DNA from: Macrostomum hystrix
Taxonomy: Eukaryota; Platyhelminthes; Macrostomidae
DNA length: 64,000 bases
Reading direction: 5' to 3'
Assembly (NCBI GenBank): GCA_950097015.1
Contig: CATNEN010000001.1
Location: forward strand, 7,621,001 to 7,685,000
In this document: positions 13,401 through 26,034 of the stretch, piece after piece
How the letters are laid out: each line of letters begins with the position of its first letter
How positions within the stretch are numbered: the first letter of the stretch is position 1
Program-made: the position numbers and the translations under genes
Notes under the pieces: model-generated
Databases searched by the model: none
What the model was told of the DNA's origin: nothing
The model's input: only the letters and a program-made list of their open reading frames with translations

Positions 13401-13739
13401 AGCTCACAGCACTGGCAGCATGAGTACAGTTCCTGGTAGGGCGGATATACACAGAGCAGGAGTAGCCCTCAGGAGTTCCTTAGGCACCAGTCTGAGTAGG
13501 GAAATATCCCTGTAGCCCAGCTGTGAGTAGGGCACGCCTCCGCCTGATACTCTAGTCCAGACGGTGACAAAATCTTGAAAGTCGGTCACCAAACCGCTGA
13601 CACCGGAGCGAAATGTGCGAAATAGTTTGTGAGTGCCCGGACTGCGGGCCTGCCATCTGTGCTCAACCCAAACTAGGAAGCGACGATAGCTGGCTATGCC
13701 GGACTTCACTCGCTCGCTTGGAAGCTCCTTCATGGCGCT
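10413..13739 (-). CDS. LETMD1: LETMD1-like protein (LETM1 domain-containing)
   Basis: LETMD1 proteins belong to the LETM1 ribosome-binding-domain family and sit in mitochondrial membranes. Four exons join in phase: 13739(or start)-13408, 12154-11980, 11422-11321 and 10769-10413 with the stop, giving about 320 residues against about 360 in vertebrates. Family hallmarks are RRFLVWVEHRW near the N-terminus, a hydrophobic stretch LLRATPALCISALPGTVLML, then the signature FYFPRLFLTEHFWTPEQRLE. The start is uncertain. An acceptor CTCTGCAG lies at 13740, so the protein may begin at the ATG at 13735 or in an upstream exon holding a mitochondrial presequence. The C-terminal exon is poorly conserved. 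Two introns hold large minisatellites and the last holds a SINE. Confidence 0.85.
10945..11238 (-). mobile_element. tRNA-derived SINE, family 2
   Basis: On the minus strand it starts with a tRNA-like head (A-box-like GTGGCAGAGCGG, B-box-like GCTCGATTCC), then a body shared closely with the copy at 30172-30432, including GCACAGTGAGAGTGTACACT. It sits in the last LETMD1-like intron. Confidence 0.8.
11515..11950. repeat. Intronic minisatellite, purine-rich, 16/23-bp units
   Basis: Tandem units built on GAGGGTAGATAGGGAGGGAA and a shortened GGGTAGGGAGGGAACAGG form. Almost pure purine on the plus strand, with G runs that could form quadruplex or triplex DNA. It lies in a LETMD1-like intron. Confidence 0.93.
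12190..13340. repeat. Intronic minisatellite, 19-bp unit with a 364-bp higher-order repeat
   Basis: Tandem 19-bp units of the type CCTAGGATTCGGATTAGGA fill the LETMD1-like intron between exons 13408 and 12154. A whole block of variant units is repeated: the same succession beginning TCTGATTAGCACGTAGG occurs at 12337 and again at 12701. The first array edge overlaps the intron end, and units decay beyond 13130. Confidence 0.95.
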
Positions 13740-13854
13740 GCAGAGTTGCATTTTTTCAGGTGTTTTTTCTCTATTGTCATCCTGGTAAGCCTGTGCGAGG
13801 TCCTAGCTACACAATTGTTGGATTAAGCGTTCAGTGAGAATAGGATCAGATATA

Positions 13855-14275
13855 CAGAAAGAAATGGTAGATATATGAGAAGTGAGATTAGAGATACGAG
13901 AAGTGAGATTAGAGATACAAGGAGTGATATCAGAGATACAAGGAGTGAGATTAGAGATTTCAGGAGTGAGATAAGAGATACAAGGAGTGAGATTAGAGAT
14001 ACAAGGAGTGAGATTAGAGATACGAAGAGTGAGATCAGAGATACAAGGAGTGAGATTAGAGATACAAGGAGTGAGATTAGAGATATGAGAACTGAGATTA
14101 GAGATACGAGAAGTGAGATTAGAGATACAAGGAGTGAGATTAGAGATACGAGAAGTGAGATTAGAGATACAAGGAGTGATATCAGAGATACAAGGAGTGA
14201 GATTAGAGATATGAGGAGTAAGATTAGAGATATGAGGAGTGAGATTAGATATACAAGAAGAGAAATTCGTGTTAT
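13855..14275. repeat. Minisatellite, 21-bp unit
   Basis: About 19 units of AGTGAGATTAGAGATACAAG plus one base. As 21 is a multiple of three, both strands stay open with seven-residue periods (RSEIRDT on plus). These frames are artefacts. It lies just upstream of the first recognised LETMD1-like exon, so perhaps in its first intron. Confidence 0.95.
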
Positions 14276-14978
14276 GGGGCGGATTAGAGAACAGAGCAAA
14301 CTTTCTAGTTGAAAATGAGTATGAAATTAACGAAATGTAACACTAGGAAAGAAAACTTGTTTACCAATCACGCGGAATAGACAGGATAGACAAACAATTT
14401 AATCCAGACGCAGCTTTATATATTTTTTCTTATTGACCATTTTAATACAATTGGTTACAGTAATGTATAGAACAAAGAATCAAAATTTCCTAATAAAAAA
14501 CGTGCGAAACTAAATTTAGTACACTTGCTCTCGTTAAATAGAAATTAGCTAACAAAAAAATACAAGCTGATTTTGTAAGACACCTATTAAAAAAACAAGA
14601 GAAAGTAAATGTAACAATTATTAGTTTAAATACATTAATAAGCACACACAGGGAGACATCACCAAACAAAGAACACGACAAACAAGCAAAACTTTATTTT
14701 CTCATTAATTTTTTCGTCCCCAGTAGATGATGACGGAGATATTTCAAGCACCCACATTTTTGTTATCTGTATCTCCCAAAATATTCAACCAATCGCCATG
14801 AAATCGGTTAACAATTTTCCACTGATCAAGAATTAGGCAGTGAGTATTTGAAATATCAACCCAGTCATTCGACTGTTAAAGACGCATTTATTGATTGAAT
14901 TACAGCAACAAATTATAACAACAGAAGAATGAACTTAGATAACAGTAAAAAGACTAGCTAACGAAGCCTGGCCAAAGT
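14276..14978. other. AT-rich spacer
   Basis: Contains no exon-like reading frame. It is the 3' flank of the signal peptidase gene and the 5' side of the LETMD1-like gene. Confidence 0.5.
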
Positions 14979-16613
14979 TTAAACTCGACTCTTGATGTAA
15001 TTCTCTGGCATGGCAACGGTGTGCCGGCCATCGGCGTAGATATTCAACAATCGGCCACTATTCGGAATGACATTGTACTGCAGAGCCAGGGTAACATTGG
15101 GATTACCGCGCAAACCAAATCCGTCATCCCAGAAATAGTACTTGGGATTAACTCGATTGTACTTTAGTCGAGCCGATTCACCGCGACGAATGATTTTATC
15201 CCACAGTACTACCTGGTTGAAGGTGTTCTTTTCAGTCTTGTAGTGAGCGGTGACGTACACAAACAGCTGCTTGACATTCCAGTTGAACAGATGATTGAGG
15301 TCCGCCTAGTTTAAATTTAATAGGGAGTTGAATCTTGGGTTCTAACATGTTTAAATACTGTTCTGTATAAAAAACTGAAATAAAATTAGCTAGTAGAATC
15401 AAGGCTTTATAGAGGGTATTTCAAATGACTGCAGGATATAAGCAAAGATTTTAGCAAAGCCAAGGCTTTTTTAAACATGGTCTGAGTGAACACTGAAATA
15501 GAATACAATGGGACTGCAACAATAAGGAGTACAATAGCTAACCTCAGAGAAAGTGGTACAACACAATAATTACAAGATGATAAACAAGACAAGATGATAA
15601 ACTAATTTATTTTTAAAGGTGCCAATGTTGGCCTATTTACAATTAGGCCTAATTGATTTTCATTTACATTTTGATTATGGTATAGTGTTAACTATCAATT
15701 GATTGTTACATTAAGATAGTATAAACATGAAAAATATAGAAGATTACTAATAAAAATGTTTGGAAAACTGTGCAAAAATTGGAAAACAATCTACTGAAGT
15801 ATGTGGAATTTTTGCTATAAGTAGCTATAATATAAGTGGCAATTCAATATAAATTTCATTATTTATTTTATTCTAGTTCTGATTTATCTAGTTAACCTAT
15901 TCTTAAAGCAACATTATAACATAAATTTTTTTATTCATTGAAAGTTTTTGACTGCTTTCAGCTTGTCTATTGGCCATGGATTAAAAAAGCCTAACATTTT
16001 TCAAAATGGTTGTTATATATATACTCTGTTTTGGTGACTGTTCACCATTTCTAAATTATAAACTAACATAGACCAATAGACCATCCAAAACCTATTCCTT
16101 TGTACACTTGCCACCTTCTTGATTATGAAAGTTGCACCATTCATCTATGCCTTTAAATACAACAGCTAACCATGTCAATAGCTGAGTAACTTTTTAGACA
16201 AAAACTATTCAAAAGGCATTAAGTAGGCCTAGCATAAAATGTTCTATTTTAGTGATAGTGATAGAAAGAGTGTTGGTAGAAATTAATTATAAACTAGTGA
16301 AGATAAAAAATAAATAAATGTGTAAGTTACTAAGTTGCATTCAACTAAAACTAAACAGTACAGCAACCACAAAACCACTTATTGTGAAAGTTAGACTTAC
16401 ATCAATATCAAGAGTCATGTGACCAAGGTCGTTTGTATCATGACTAACCATGTAGTCAGAAGCCTGTCGAACTAATACACTTGGTGCATCAAGCTTAGCT
16501 ACGGCATAGTGTGTATGATGGACTGTAGAAAGAAAACAAAAAAACGCCAGTGCAGCCAATATGGTCATTGTCATTGCAAAAAGCGAATTCAAACGGGTTA
16601 AGAATGTATTCAT
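14979..16613 (-). CDS. SPCS3: Signal peptidase complex subunit 3
   Basis: SPCS3 is the single-pass, lumen-facing subunit of the ER signal peptidase complex, which removes signal peptides from secretory proteins. Two exons, 16613-16401 and 15305-14979, join in phase 0 across a GTAAGT donor and a TAG acceptor. They give 179 residues, the usual length (about 180). Features in order: short N-terminus MNTFLTRLNSLFAMT, a hydrophobic signal-anchor (residues about 12-32), then the lumenal domain with ADLNHLFNWNVKQLFVYV, WDKIIRRGESARL, KYYFWDDGFGLRGN and NVTLALQYNVIPNSG. The single intron is about 1.1 kb, AT-rich and, unusually for this region, free of minisatellite. Confidence 0.96.
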
Positions 16614-16871
16614 GTTGTTGATTAGGCAATTATATGAACGAAGAAACGAGATTTAGTATCTAGATAATACTTTTGCCTTTAATAAACTTTACAAATATCC
16701 TTAAAACAGAGGAATCCGTAGTTCAATAATCCGTTCCTTTACCGATATTCCAGAAAACAACTCTGCTTGAACAGATCATAAGTCCAACTTATTTGTTTCA
16801 AAATTTCAAATTTGCGCCATAAGGCGTGTATCTATTCGTTTTTATCGTTATATAACGAACAAGGATCCTAG

Positions 16872-18077
16872 AGTCACTTCGTCAACTGCCACTTCGTCAA
16901 CTAGGGTTTTGTAAAATGCCTTCGATAGTTGGTCACTTCGTCAACTAGCCAAATGGGAGACCCATAGAATTGGTCACTTCGTCAACTATGCCCTTAGTCA
17001 ACAATGCCTATGTCACTTCTTCAAATTCAAGCGGGCATGTATGTACGCCAGCAAGGACCTGCGTCAGGCCGTTGCCCACGTGCTCGGCTGACAGATAAGG
17101 CAGCGCCATCAGCATTCGCAAGAAGCCACGGGTGCAAGGGTCTGTCAGGTAAGCCCGCTGGAGGCCCAAATGCTGGACTCTACGAAATATAGTATGCTAA
17201 TAATGGAACAGGCAGCATGCAATTAATGGAATGTGTTTCTAGAAACACGACCCGCAGAGCTTGACAAGCAGCAGCTTCGAAGTCCATAATGCAGACCTTC
17301 AGTGTGGAGTTGCCCAGTGTCTGTATCAGTGCAGCAAGTACGGCGATGTAGTCTGAAACCGACTATCCGGACATGACTGCGAACGCTGCTAGAGGGACAG
17401 CTGCATGGCTTGGTTGCATGTCGACCCCCTTCTGCAGATGTAGCAGTGCACTTAGTACAGTTGCTTTAACGGCGCGTGTACAACGTCGAAGGTGCCGTCT
17501 AGAAACCATTTAACCTACGGGAAGCAAGCAGCTCCAGCTGGTTAGCGGTTTAAAGCATCTGAAGCATGGCGCTTTTCCTGTGTGCCTTCAACCCGGATCT
17601 CACGCACCCGCGCGGTTCGCAGACGTGGTCTGCAGCCCGACCGCATCTGAAATTAAATTGTCCTTGGCTATGCTCGATTGCAGTAGCCAAGCACTTTACT
17701 GCAGAATTGCGTTGAGTGCAGCGATAGTACCACGTGTTGTTCTTCTGAAGGTTGAACCCTAGCGTGAACTTTAGCTCGCCAATAAGCTGTATAAGTGCGG
17801 CTAGTGCCATTGCGGACAAGAATGAACTCAACTTCGGCGGCGGCCTCCGGGTGACTCTTAAAGGTCTGGCCGGTCTTTACTCGTATTCAAACTTGAGTTT
17901 GAATTTCCGCTTTCTCGAACGCGAACATACAACCGCTATGTAACACTTGTATGTCAGAAGTTTTGACGAAATGATTTGAAATAGTTTGGTCAATCCGTCA
18001 AATGGTCTTATACGCTCGTAATTACGACAAATACATCTTGGTCACTGATCGTCAACCTCGCATTTGACGAAATGACT
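16872..18077 (-). mobile_element. Decayed MULE (Mutator-like) transposon with FLYWCH finger
   Basis: The ends carry inverted copies of GTCACTTCGTCAA (left, from 16873) and its counterpart TTTGACGAAATGAC (right, to 18076). Extra direct copies of the motif follow at about 16890, 16932 and 16974. Inside, the minus strand from 17831 to about 17610 encodes a FLYWCH-type zinc finger (NNTWYYRCTQRNSAVKCLAT, then ADHVCEP). Further along the same strand come WFLDGTFDVVHAPLKQLY (near 17500-17450) and LKVCIMDFEAAACQALRVVF (near 17310-17250), the two Asp-containing blocks of the MULE transposase core. These are broken by stops and frame changes, so the copy is dead. No clean target-site duplication was seen. 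Confidence 0.8.
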
Positions 18078-18812
18078 AGCATCCACGAACAATGAGGATG
18101 AGCAAGTGCTAGGTAGCCTACTTCTACTTCAAATTAAAGTGAGTTTATAATTGGTACCTGGACGAAGTAATTATAGCTGCTGCACAAGGAAGCTCTGCAG
18201 CTCGCTTTATGTATAGCCGCAGGTGCGTCAGAAGGAGCTCAGGAGCGCCAGCACAAGCTGCGCTACCAGCATTTCCAGGAATCTGCAGGTAGAACGCAGA
18301 TTCAGTATCGAATTCAGCAGGTGCGTTCGAATCCATAAACAGCTTCCTGTTTAGTTGCTCGCACCTTGGTCGTGTGCAAGGCCAGGAGTAGCTAATTGAG
18401 TGCCTTATACCTTGTAATTAGCTAATTTTATCTTGCAAAGTATTTCTGACCCATTCTGCCCAACCTTTTTGTTTTTCTTGTTACTCGTACGATTTGTGTA
18501 AGCTCAGTAAAAAACCGAATACTTTATCGTAATTTAAACGACTTAAAAACAGTAAAATTCGCAAGGATTTCTTCCATAACGTTTTTACAATTACGTTAGT
18601 TCTTAAGCCATTTTTATAAATAAATGATTTTGATTAAATAAACAAAAGCAGATACATAATACAAACGTATTTTCTTCCAAGCAAATCAAACTGCGGCTTC
18701 AAAATTTCGTTTTCAGTTCTGTTGTATTGCTTTCCTTTCTCATTTTTATAGCACAACTAAGTCAACAAACCAACCAATTTACTATCAATTTAAGACAGTT
18801 TTTAACAAACTT
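18078..18812. other. Spacer downstream of RpS9
   Basis: The part from 18130 to 18370 is more GC-rich than its surroundings and holds a short open minus-strand frame. I could not recognise it and do not call it a gene. The rest is AT-rich 3' flank of RpS9. Confidence 0.5.
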
Positions 18813-19514
18813 TTAATCTTCTTCGGCCTCTTCGCCACCCTTGGTGCCCTCGCGGGCGTTCTTCCTCTTGACGCGACCCGCACGACCGCCGCCGAGAGGA
18901 CTCTTCAATGAGAAGTCGATGTGCTTCTGGCTATCTAGGCGGACCATAAAGGAGGGCACGTTAACCATTTGGCGACGAACGCGGATGTGACGCTGACGGA
19001 TTAGTACTCGGGCGTGGTGGATGCTTTTGGCCAGACCCAGTTTCAGAACCTGGAAGGAAAGTGAAAAACCAGTGCGGCTGCGATAAGAATATAGCTAATT
19101 ACTTTGGAAATATGTTCGGGTTGTTTGAAAAACGTATGGTTTAAAAACTTTTGGTTACGACAGAACTCAAATACATGCCTGCGTCTGCAGTCGCCGCTCT
19201 AGGAAGTCCTCGATCTTGAGGCCAAGCACGTAATCGAGCTTCATCTTGTCCTCCTGCAGCACACCGATTCTAACTAGCCGACGCAGCAGAGCGTTGCCTT
19301 CGAATAGCCTCTTGGGATCTTTCTCCTCAAGGGTTAGCAGCTCTCTGGCGGCCTTGCGAATCTTGGCCAGGGTGTACTTGACGCGCCAAACCTCGCGCTT
19401 ATTCTTCAGGCCGTACATGCCGATTAGTTTCAGCTCGGCATCCAAGCGCTCTTTTTCAAATGGACGCCTAGGCGTGGAGTAGGTCTTTGAATAGATGCGG
19501 GGCACGCGGCTCAT
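18813..19514 (-). CDS. RpS9: 40S ribosomal protein S9 (uS4)
   Basis: This is the universal small-subunit protein uS4, with an S4 RNA-binding domain. Exon 1 is 19514-19179 and exon 2 is 19049-18813, giving 190 residues, the normal length. Key runs are [58 protein letters not shown], then [20 protein letters not shown] and the basic/acidic tail. The match is nearly complete, so the exon join is firm. The intron starts with GC (CAG then GCATGT) and ends with CCTTCCAG, a GC-AG intron. The ATG at 19514 follows an AG by eight bases (CTCCAG, CCATCGGG), suggesting a spliced 5'UTR. Confidence 0.98.
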
Positions 19515-22500
19515 CCCGATGGCTGGAGTAGAGAAGAATAACCAGCATTACAAACAGACCAAAGACACAACTAATTACCAGTTCGTTTTTAGCCCTATCC
19601 AATGAACCAAATTTTTGTGTGCAAGTATTTTAGTACAAAAAATAATGTTCACTTTCAGTAAGTTAACATTCTTTGTAGAATATTTAATAAATGCTGGTAG
19701 AAATGTTTCCTTAGGTATTAATCATGGTAAGAATACTTGTGCCATGAGTATATGATTGGTTAACTGCTAAAAAAGTTTTTAAATGAAAAAACATTTAAAC
19801 TTACCATTATGCTAAACAAAATCAGCATATTGCTTAAATAGTTGTTTAATATGCTCACTTTCTTTGTATTTGCACAAATTGAATAAATCAGAACTTGAAA
19901 AATCTTAAAAATGAGGCCTCTTGATTTCAGTTCCTCGATTAAAGTACAAGTGAAGAAAGTCAATAAAGCATTTTAGCAGATGAAATTAGGAAATTATGTT
20001 AGTACTTTTAACTTATAATATTGTTTAGGACTGTAGTTGTTTAAGGCACAACAAAACCCATTAAAGGAAACAAAATACTTAAGCTATACTTAACAGACTA
20101 TAGCAATAGAATATTTTATACAATTGTTTCACAATACAATTTTATAATTTATTTAGAATAAGAGTGAACTCACAATTTAAATGGCTGAGATAGATTTTAC
20201 AAACTATCAGACAAATAAAACAAATAAGACCATAACAATACAAGTTAGTGAAACAAGGACATGTAGCCTAAAACCAATCACAGATGCTTTGTATAATACA
20301 CCCCAGAAGCCAGTCTTTTCTGTGATGCACTAGTCCTTAAGCTTGGGTTTGTTTCATGTATGCTGATGAGCACACAAACAATAGCATAGCAACTAAGAGG
20401 CCATCAAAACTGTATATATTAGCTATTGGTGCTTGTTGACAATATAGTCTGGACCACAAAAAATATAAGGTGACAACTATATATACTTAAATGACGATAT
20501 TAGCTATTGTGACAGAACATTTAAAAGACATTTTTAAAATAGTACTTACAATATTACTATTGTTCCAAAAAATTATAGTTCTACAAATACTTTTGTTTGA
20601 AACAAGTGTCAAACAAAAAGAGCAACTAATTTTACAGAAATACAACCTTCCAATGCAATTATGAAAAAGGCATAACTGTAAAGCAATATGCCTATTACAT
20701 ATTAATCATTAAAGGAATGATATTTTGTTTGAGTGAGATAGTTGCAATTAGGATATAGAATCTAGAAGAAAAAGATGGAGAGAGACCTAATTTTCATGTG
20801 AGGATTCCCAAATTTGTTTTATAAACTGTTGCTTGCCAAAGACTAGCATTGTTTTTCTTTACTTTTAATTGTTATGGTTTTGATTCAATGTTATTGCCTT
20901 TGATTGAGTGAAAGTTCATTAGCACTTTTCAGTAAGGTGGCTGTACATGTTGACAAGGATGCTAGCTTCCTGGCTGAATGAGCAAAGTTGAAGAGTATTC
21001 TCAATTGATAGTAAGAAATGAACAATACATACTGGAAAGAAATTCCTAGGTAATGGAGATATCTTTGCAGTTGTGTCCAACAAAATAAACAACCTTACTT
21101 CTGTTTGTATGTTAGCTTAATTACTTTCCTACTCGTATTTATTTACTGCACTAAAAGGCAATACAGGTTGAAATTGACACAATACTTGTTGGCCAGGGAG
21201 TCAATTCTCATAATGCCTGACCAACAGTTCATGCAAAAAATGAATTTTTCCAGCTGTGGGCTGAGTATCTAGAACCAGGTCCATTGATATGTTTCTGCTT
21301 GCCTACAGCAAATGGAATGCTTGTGTTGCACAATGACATATTATTTGCACTTTCTGTGGCATATGAACTTTTCCTCATGTTCTATTTTAGCAAATATACA
21401 CTGTGACAATGTAACCTTGAGTTGTTTAATTACTTATTTTATAGTAATTGGCTACATTATAAGTTGCTGTGAAGATTACTATTTATATGATAAGCAGGTT
21501 TACCAAATATTTTTATAATGTATCATTCTAAGAATTATCAGCCTTTTTTAAAAAGCAATGTATATATGTATTTTCTGCTCTAACTGTGCCTTGTGAGCAT
21601 CAAGATTATATTGGAGATATACTTATTTATATAAAATATAATTAGACAATATTATTGCTACATAAATCTTAGTCTTTATATTTATTTGGCACTTAAATTT
21701 GGTCCTAACTTAAAGACTTGAACAAAATTGCTACTGCTACACTACTACACACTGCACATTTAACATTGGTGTCTCCGCCTGACCAACAACAAGTGCAACT
21801 TTAAGGGCACATGCACCATCATTCTAGTTGCCTTTTGTCTGGCAAAAAATTGGTTGATAACCAATCAACCAATCAGAGATGACCTGACCAGTGGCCAATC
21901 TCAAGTCCAATGTCAATTGTACATCCTTGATCCTCAGCCAGAGCTACAACACAACAACACTTCGGCATGTTATTTACTATCATACATGAACTCATATATG
22001 AATAGTGCTGGTTCCAGCAATTTATTTCCTATTATCAATAAAAAACTAATCTATTCTCTCCAAAATAGTTGTCACCAAAATGTTTTGTCACTGAAATATA
22101 ACAGACTCCTAAGCCATTCGCTACTAATTTTTTATTAGTAGACCAGAAACCAGACCAGGCTATAAACTAATTTTTTATAAACAAGCTAGACACATGTTTA
22201 CATAAATTCAGTTTTTTTCTATAGGGGACATGAGTTCAATATTTGATATAACTGGGCTAAGATACTGCTGCATAGCAATATGGTAGTATAGGCCCTACTA
22301 GTGTGACTGTTCATTTATTGTAGCCATATAATTATTGTAAATACTTTCTTTCTTACTTCTTTTCTTTTAACCATACAGTATCTGAAATATTATGTATAGT
22401 AAACTATTTTGGTTTATTATATTTTGAATTTCACTTATCTCGATTGTATTCACAATCCTTTTGCACAATATTTATTCCATTCTGTGACCAGAAAGTAGAA

Positions 22501-24998
22501 CTTAGCTCTGACCTTGACCCTATATTCTGATTGACTTAATTCCTATACATACACCTGGGTATTATTCTACTAAATTTGTTTGATGCCTAATTAGTACTTT
22601 TTATTGTTAAATAGGGGCCTAATTATGAGTGTTGTCTTTGCTGTCCCTGGCCCTTACCAAGTCACAGCTAGTTGAACAAACTAACATAGAAAGCAATAGA
22701 TTTAAAATTCCAACCTGAATCCACTCCACAACAACTCTAAGTAAACTCAACTCTAAGTCACACTAGGTTCAGACTTTCAATTAATTATGACTCAAACCCA
22801 AAGCTAAATTTTCAACAATTACAACAAGCAAAATTCAACAACAATATAATATGAATCAGACAGCATGACAATGATGACAAATGACAGCAACAACAACATT
22901 CTTGAAATAAAGCTAATGTTTTTGTTAGTGGCCTAGTATTATTATATTTAAATACTTTTCTATATATTACTAATTTGTATTTATTCATAGTTAGCCTAAT
23001 TATTGTTCACAAAAGAAGGTAAATCATGATCATCATTCATGATGAGTTTTTATTTTCTTATTCATAGAAACTAGAAGCAAACAAGTACTCATTACTATAC
23101 ATATAATTTTTTTAAAGTTACAGGTAAGCTACAATATATAGACAGCGGGTGAAGTTTCAAGTCAATTGGAAAACCAAAAGTAACATATATAGGATTTATA
23201 GGATTAGAGTTCAAGAAGTCCACAAGAGCTACTTAAACAAACAGGGTGAAACGTGTTAACTAACTGAGTAGAGAAATCTATTCTGCGCTTTGATGATATC
23301 TGATAGATGTAGCCATAACTAGGGATGAGTCTAAAAGACGTGTCCACAAAGTGCGTCGAGCACACAGGCGGATAGCGCTAACGGCAACAGTATGTTTTTA
23401 CCAGACCCACAATTTAAGGCATTGAGTGTCGTTACTAAACAGGAAAATCTTGTAACTATATATGTACTGGAATGTTGCAGTACATTGTATTTCAGCAATG
23501 TCTTTTTGTCGTTCTCGTTAAAATATTAAAATATTCTCGTTAAAATATACCGTTAAAATATGTTTTCGTGAATACAACACGAATACAAATTACAAACAGG
23601 GGAGCTAGTATATATAGTCTTTACTCTTTAATGCTTGACTATTTAAGGCACCGTTCGAAAAGCAGGTACCGAAATGTAATGTACCGAAAATTAAGTCATC
23701 GAAAAGCACTGACTGGTACCGAAATGCACTGTACCGAAAAGCCCTGTTACCGAAATGCCTGGCACCCCCTTTTTACGTATCGCATTGCCGAAAGTGCTTA
23801 TAGTTTGAAACCTTAACTGAAAAGGTAAACCAAAATATTCTAAAAATATTCTAAAGAACATGGATCTTGAGAGTTTTTTTTTACAATTTGGGCATTAGCA
23901 GGTTTAATATTTTATGATATAAAAAACTGTTTTGTGTACGCCTAACAGTAAATTTAGTTTTTCGTGAAAACCTGAATATTAACATTTTCTTTTTTTTCAC
24001 AATTTTTGCCAAAACATTTTCAGAATCTATTTAAACGGTAACAATATTTAGTGGATGATCAACTAATAATTTATAACGATAGGCCTAATGATTAACTAGT
24101 CGAAACTATCATTGCTTTAAGTTTTAGCAGCTAAATCAGAGCTAAATGTTTTTTGCTTCCTCACTTAAAAATTAAAGATTCGATTTGCATCAAACTGTTC
24201 TATAAAGCCCTTTACTCCAGCTTACTTATAGGCTCTCTTTTTAGGCATTAGGCCTAGTTCAGTTATCAGTGTTGTCGAATTATTGTAACAAATGTGTCAG
24301 AGAAATCTTTGATATTAACATTTATATTTATAGGTAGGTAGCCTAGCCGACTGCAAGAAAGAGAAGAATAAATCCTAATTCTTTTACGCCAAAATTTCAG
24401 TTTGTTTTAGCTTCTATAATTATAATATCAAAATTTTAGTATTAGGCCTATATAAAATAAAATAGTGGAATATAGCTAGAGTTGCTATATTTAGGAACAT
24501 TGGTTTGCTGGGCCTATCATTTTATATAATAATTTATATTTTTATTAAATGTTTTGTAACAGAGCTTATCACTTTACTTTCTTTCAGTGGTAGCAGATTA
24601 CTTGGCACAAGTGGACTCTACTAAGGATTTTATTTTAATCAGTTTTCACTGCATTGGATCAGAAAGTCATAGCCTCAATAGTCAACTTAATACCTAGCAT
24701 GTGTCCAAACTTATTGTTTATCTGTAGCTTGTTAAAATTGTTTCTTGCCACATTGGCAAGAATAAAAAAATATTGAATGCATAAATATTTAACAAAGTTT
24801 GCATATTAAACAAAAGAAGCATTATAGCACAAACTGGACTTAAAAAATAGTGAAAATTTGAGACAATAAATCAGTATAAAAATTCTCTAATACATCCTAA
24901 AATATAGCATTAAAAAAACAGGAAGTGTGAATTAAGCCTATTTTTATAATGTTTTATAAATATAATTATTTAATATGCTTTTGGATTTAATGTAAATA
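19515..24998. other. AT-rich gene-poor interval
   Basis: No exon could be supported on either strand over about 5.5 kb. It is rich in A/T runs and short random frames. From about 23640 to 23800 there are scattered copies of TACCGAAA-type words (see separate entry). It may contain 5' exons or regulatory DNA of the gene starting near 26449, but nothing specific is visible. Confidence 0.55.
23640..23800. repeat. Cluster of short TACCGAAA-type direct repeats
   Basis: Words such as GGTACCGAAATG and GTACCGAAAAGC occur about six times at irregular spacing. Such subterminal motif clusters occur at ends of some DNA transposons, as in the MULE at 16872, but no partner end was found. Confidence 0.45.
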
Positions 24999-26034
24999 AC
25001 TTTGGCCGATCGGTTTTTACCAACGTTAAACAGACGTTAAAATGTACATACACTGGAGTGGGGTTGCTGCTAGCGGGACGAGTTTTTAATTGGGGTTATA
25101 AGGAGTGGCTTCTTGAGTATGACCTCTCCTCTGCGCCGATCAACGAAGAGATCGCCTCCTTATAAGATTGAATGAGAACCCGACTCGGACTGACACAATT
25201 CGAGTTCGCTTATAATACCTTTAAAAATCAAATGATTGATTATGAGTAACACACTTTGGGTTAATGCCTGAGATCGACTCCGTCAAGCGGGCTGCAGAGG
25301 AGAAAAAAGCGAGAGACGTAGCTCCGCGCTTGTGATATTATGTTTATTTGCCATCCTTACACGTACAATATTTCACGTAAAATGTGCATGATATTTCTTG
25401 CTCCTTTTCATCCCCGGTCCGGTCTCGGCCTCTCGTTCCTGGCTCCTCTCTCTCTGCCGGTTTCACCCATTTGTTCAGCCGTACTCACTCGGGTCAGGTT
25501 CGAGGGTGCGCAGCCGCTGTGTTCCGATGCTCGCCTGGCTCTTCTCTCTCTCTCTCTCGCTTTCTGTCGGCCGGGTCATCAATGACTCACTGGGGTCAGG
25601 TCGCTCCGTCTTCCCGCCAAGCCACGTCATCAGTCTCTGGAATTAGTATTTGCCTAAGCCTTTTCTCTTTTTAACATCCCTCTATGCTTCTTTCTATTTC
25701 TACTTATTTTGTCCCTTATAGGGGTGTGTGACAGGGAATTCCCAAACCCACCCCAAGTGGACAATTATCATGGGCATTGTATTTTGGTATACTGCATCCA
25801 TGCATATATATGTTTAGTTAGCATCGGGAAAAGTTTACGTCGGCAATGTATTTCATTTGAGGCCTAAATGTAGGGGCTTTTTGAGAGATGAATCATCAGC
25901 ATGACTAATTGTCCACTTGGGGTTGGTTTGGGAATTCCCTGTCACACACCCCAATTAAAATCTCATCCCGCTAGCAGCCACCCCACTCCAGTGTATGTAC
26001 ATTTTAACATAGGTAAAAACCGATCGGCCAAAGT
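24999..26034. mobile_element. Non-autonomous DNA transposon with long inverted ends and TA duplication
   Basis: The left end ACTTTGGCCGATCGG at 24999 is matched by its reverse complement ending at 26034. Similarity continues for about 90 bp on each side with small changes (for example ACACTGGAGTGGGGT and GCTGCTAGCGGGA). Both ends are flanked by TA (24997-24998 and 26035-26036), as in Tc1/mariner-type insertions. A second inverted pair lies inside: about 25720-25770 against 25905-25955, both holding GACAGGGAATTCCCAAAC. No transposase frame is visible. The interior from 25420 to 25640 is GC-richer than its surroundings. Confidence 0.8.

Noticed and set aside
13823-14312. Open frames of LISLLVS and RSEIRDT repeats
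   Set aside because: 21-bp minisatellite. The antisense hydrophobic reading is not a membrane protein.
25340-25674. Overlapping plus-strand frames as a transposase
   Set aside because: They are short, low in complexity and show no transposase motif; they lie in the GC-richer core of a non-autonomous element.
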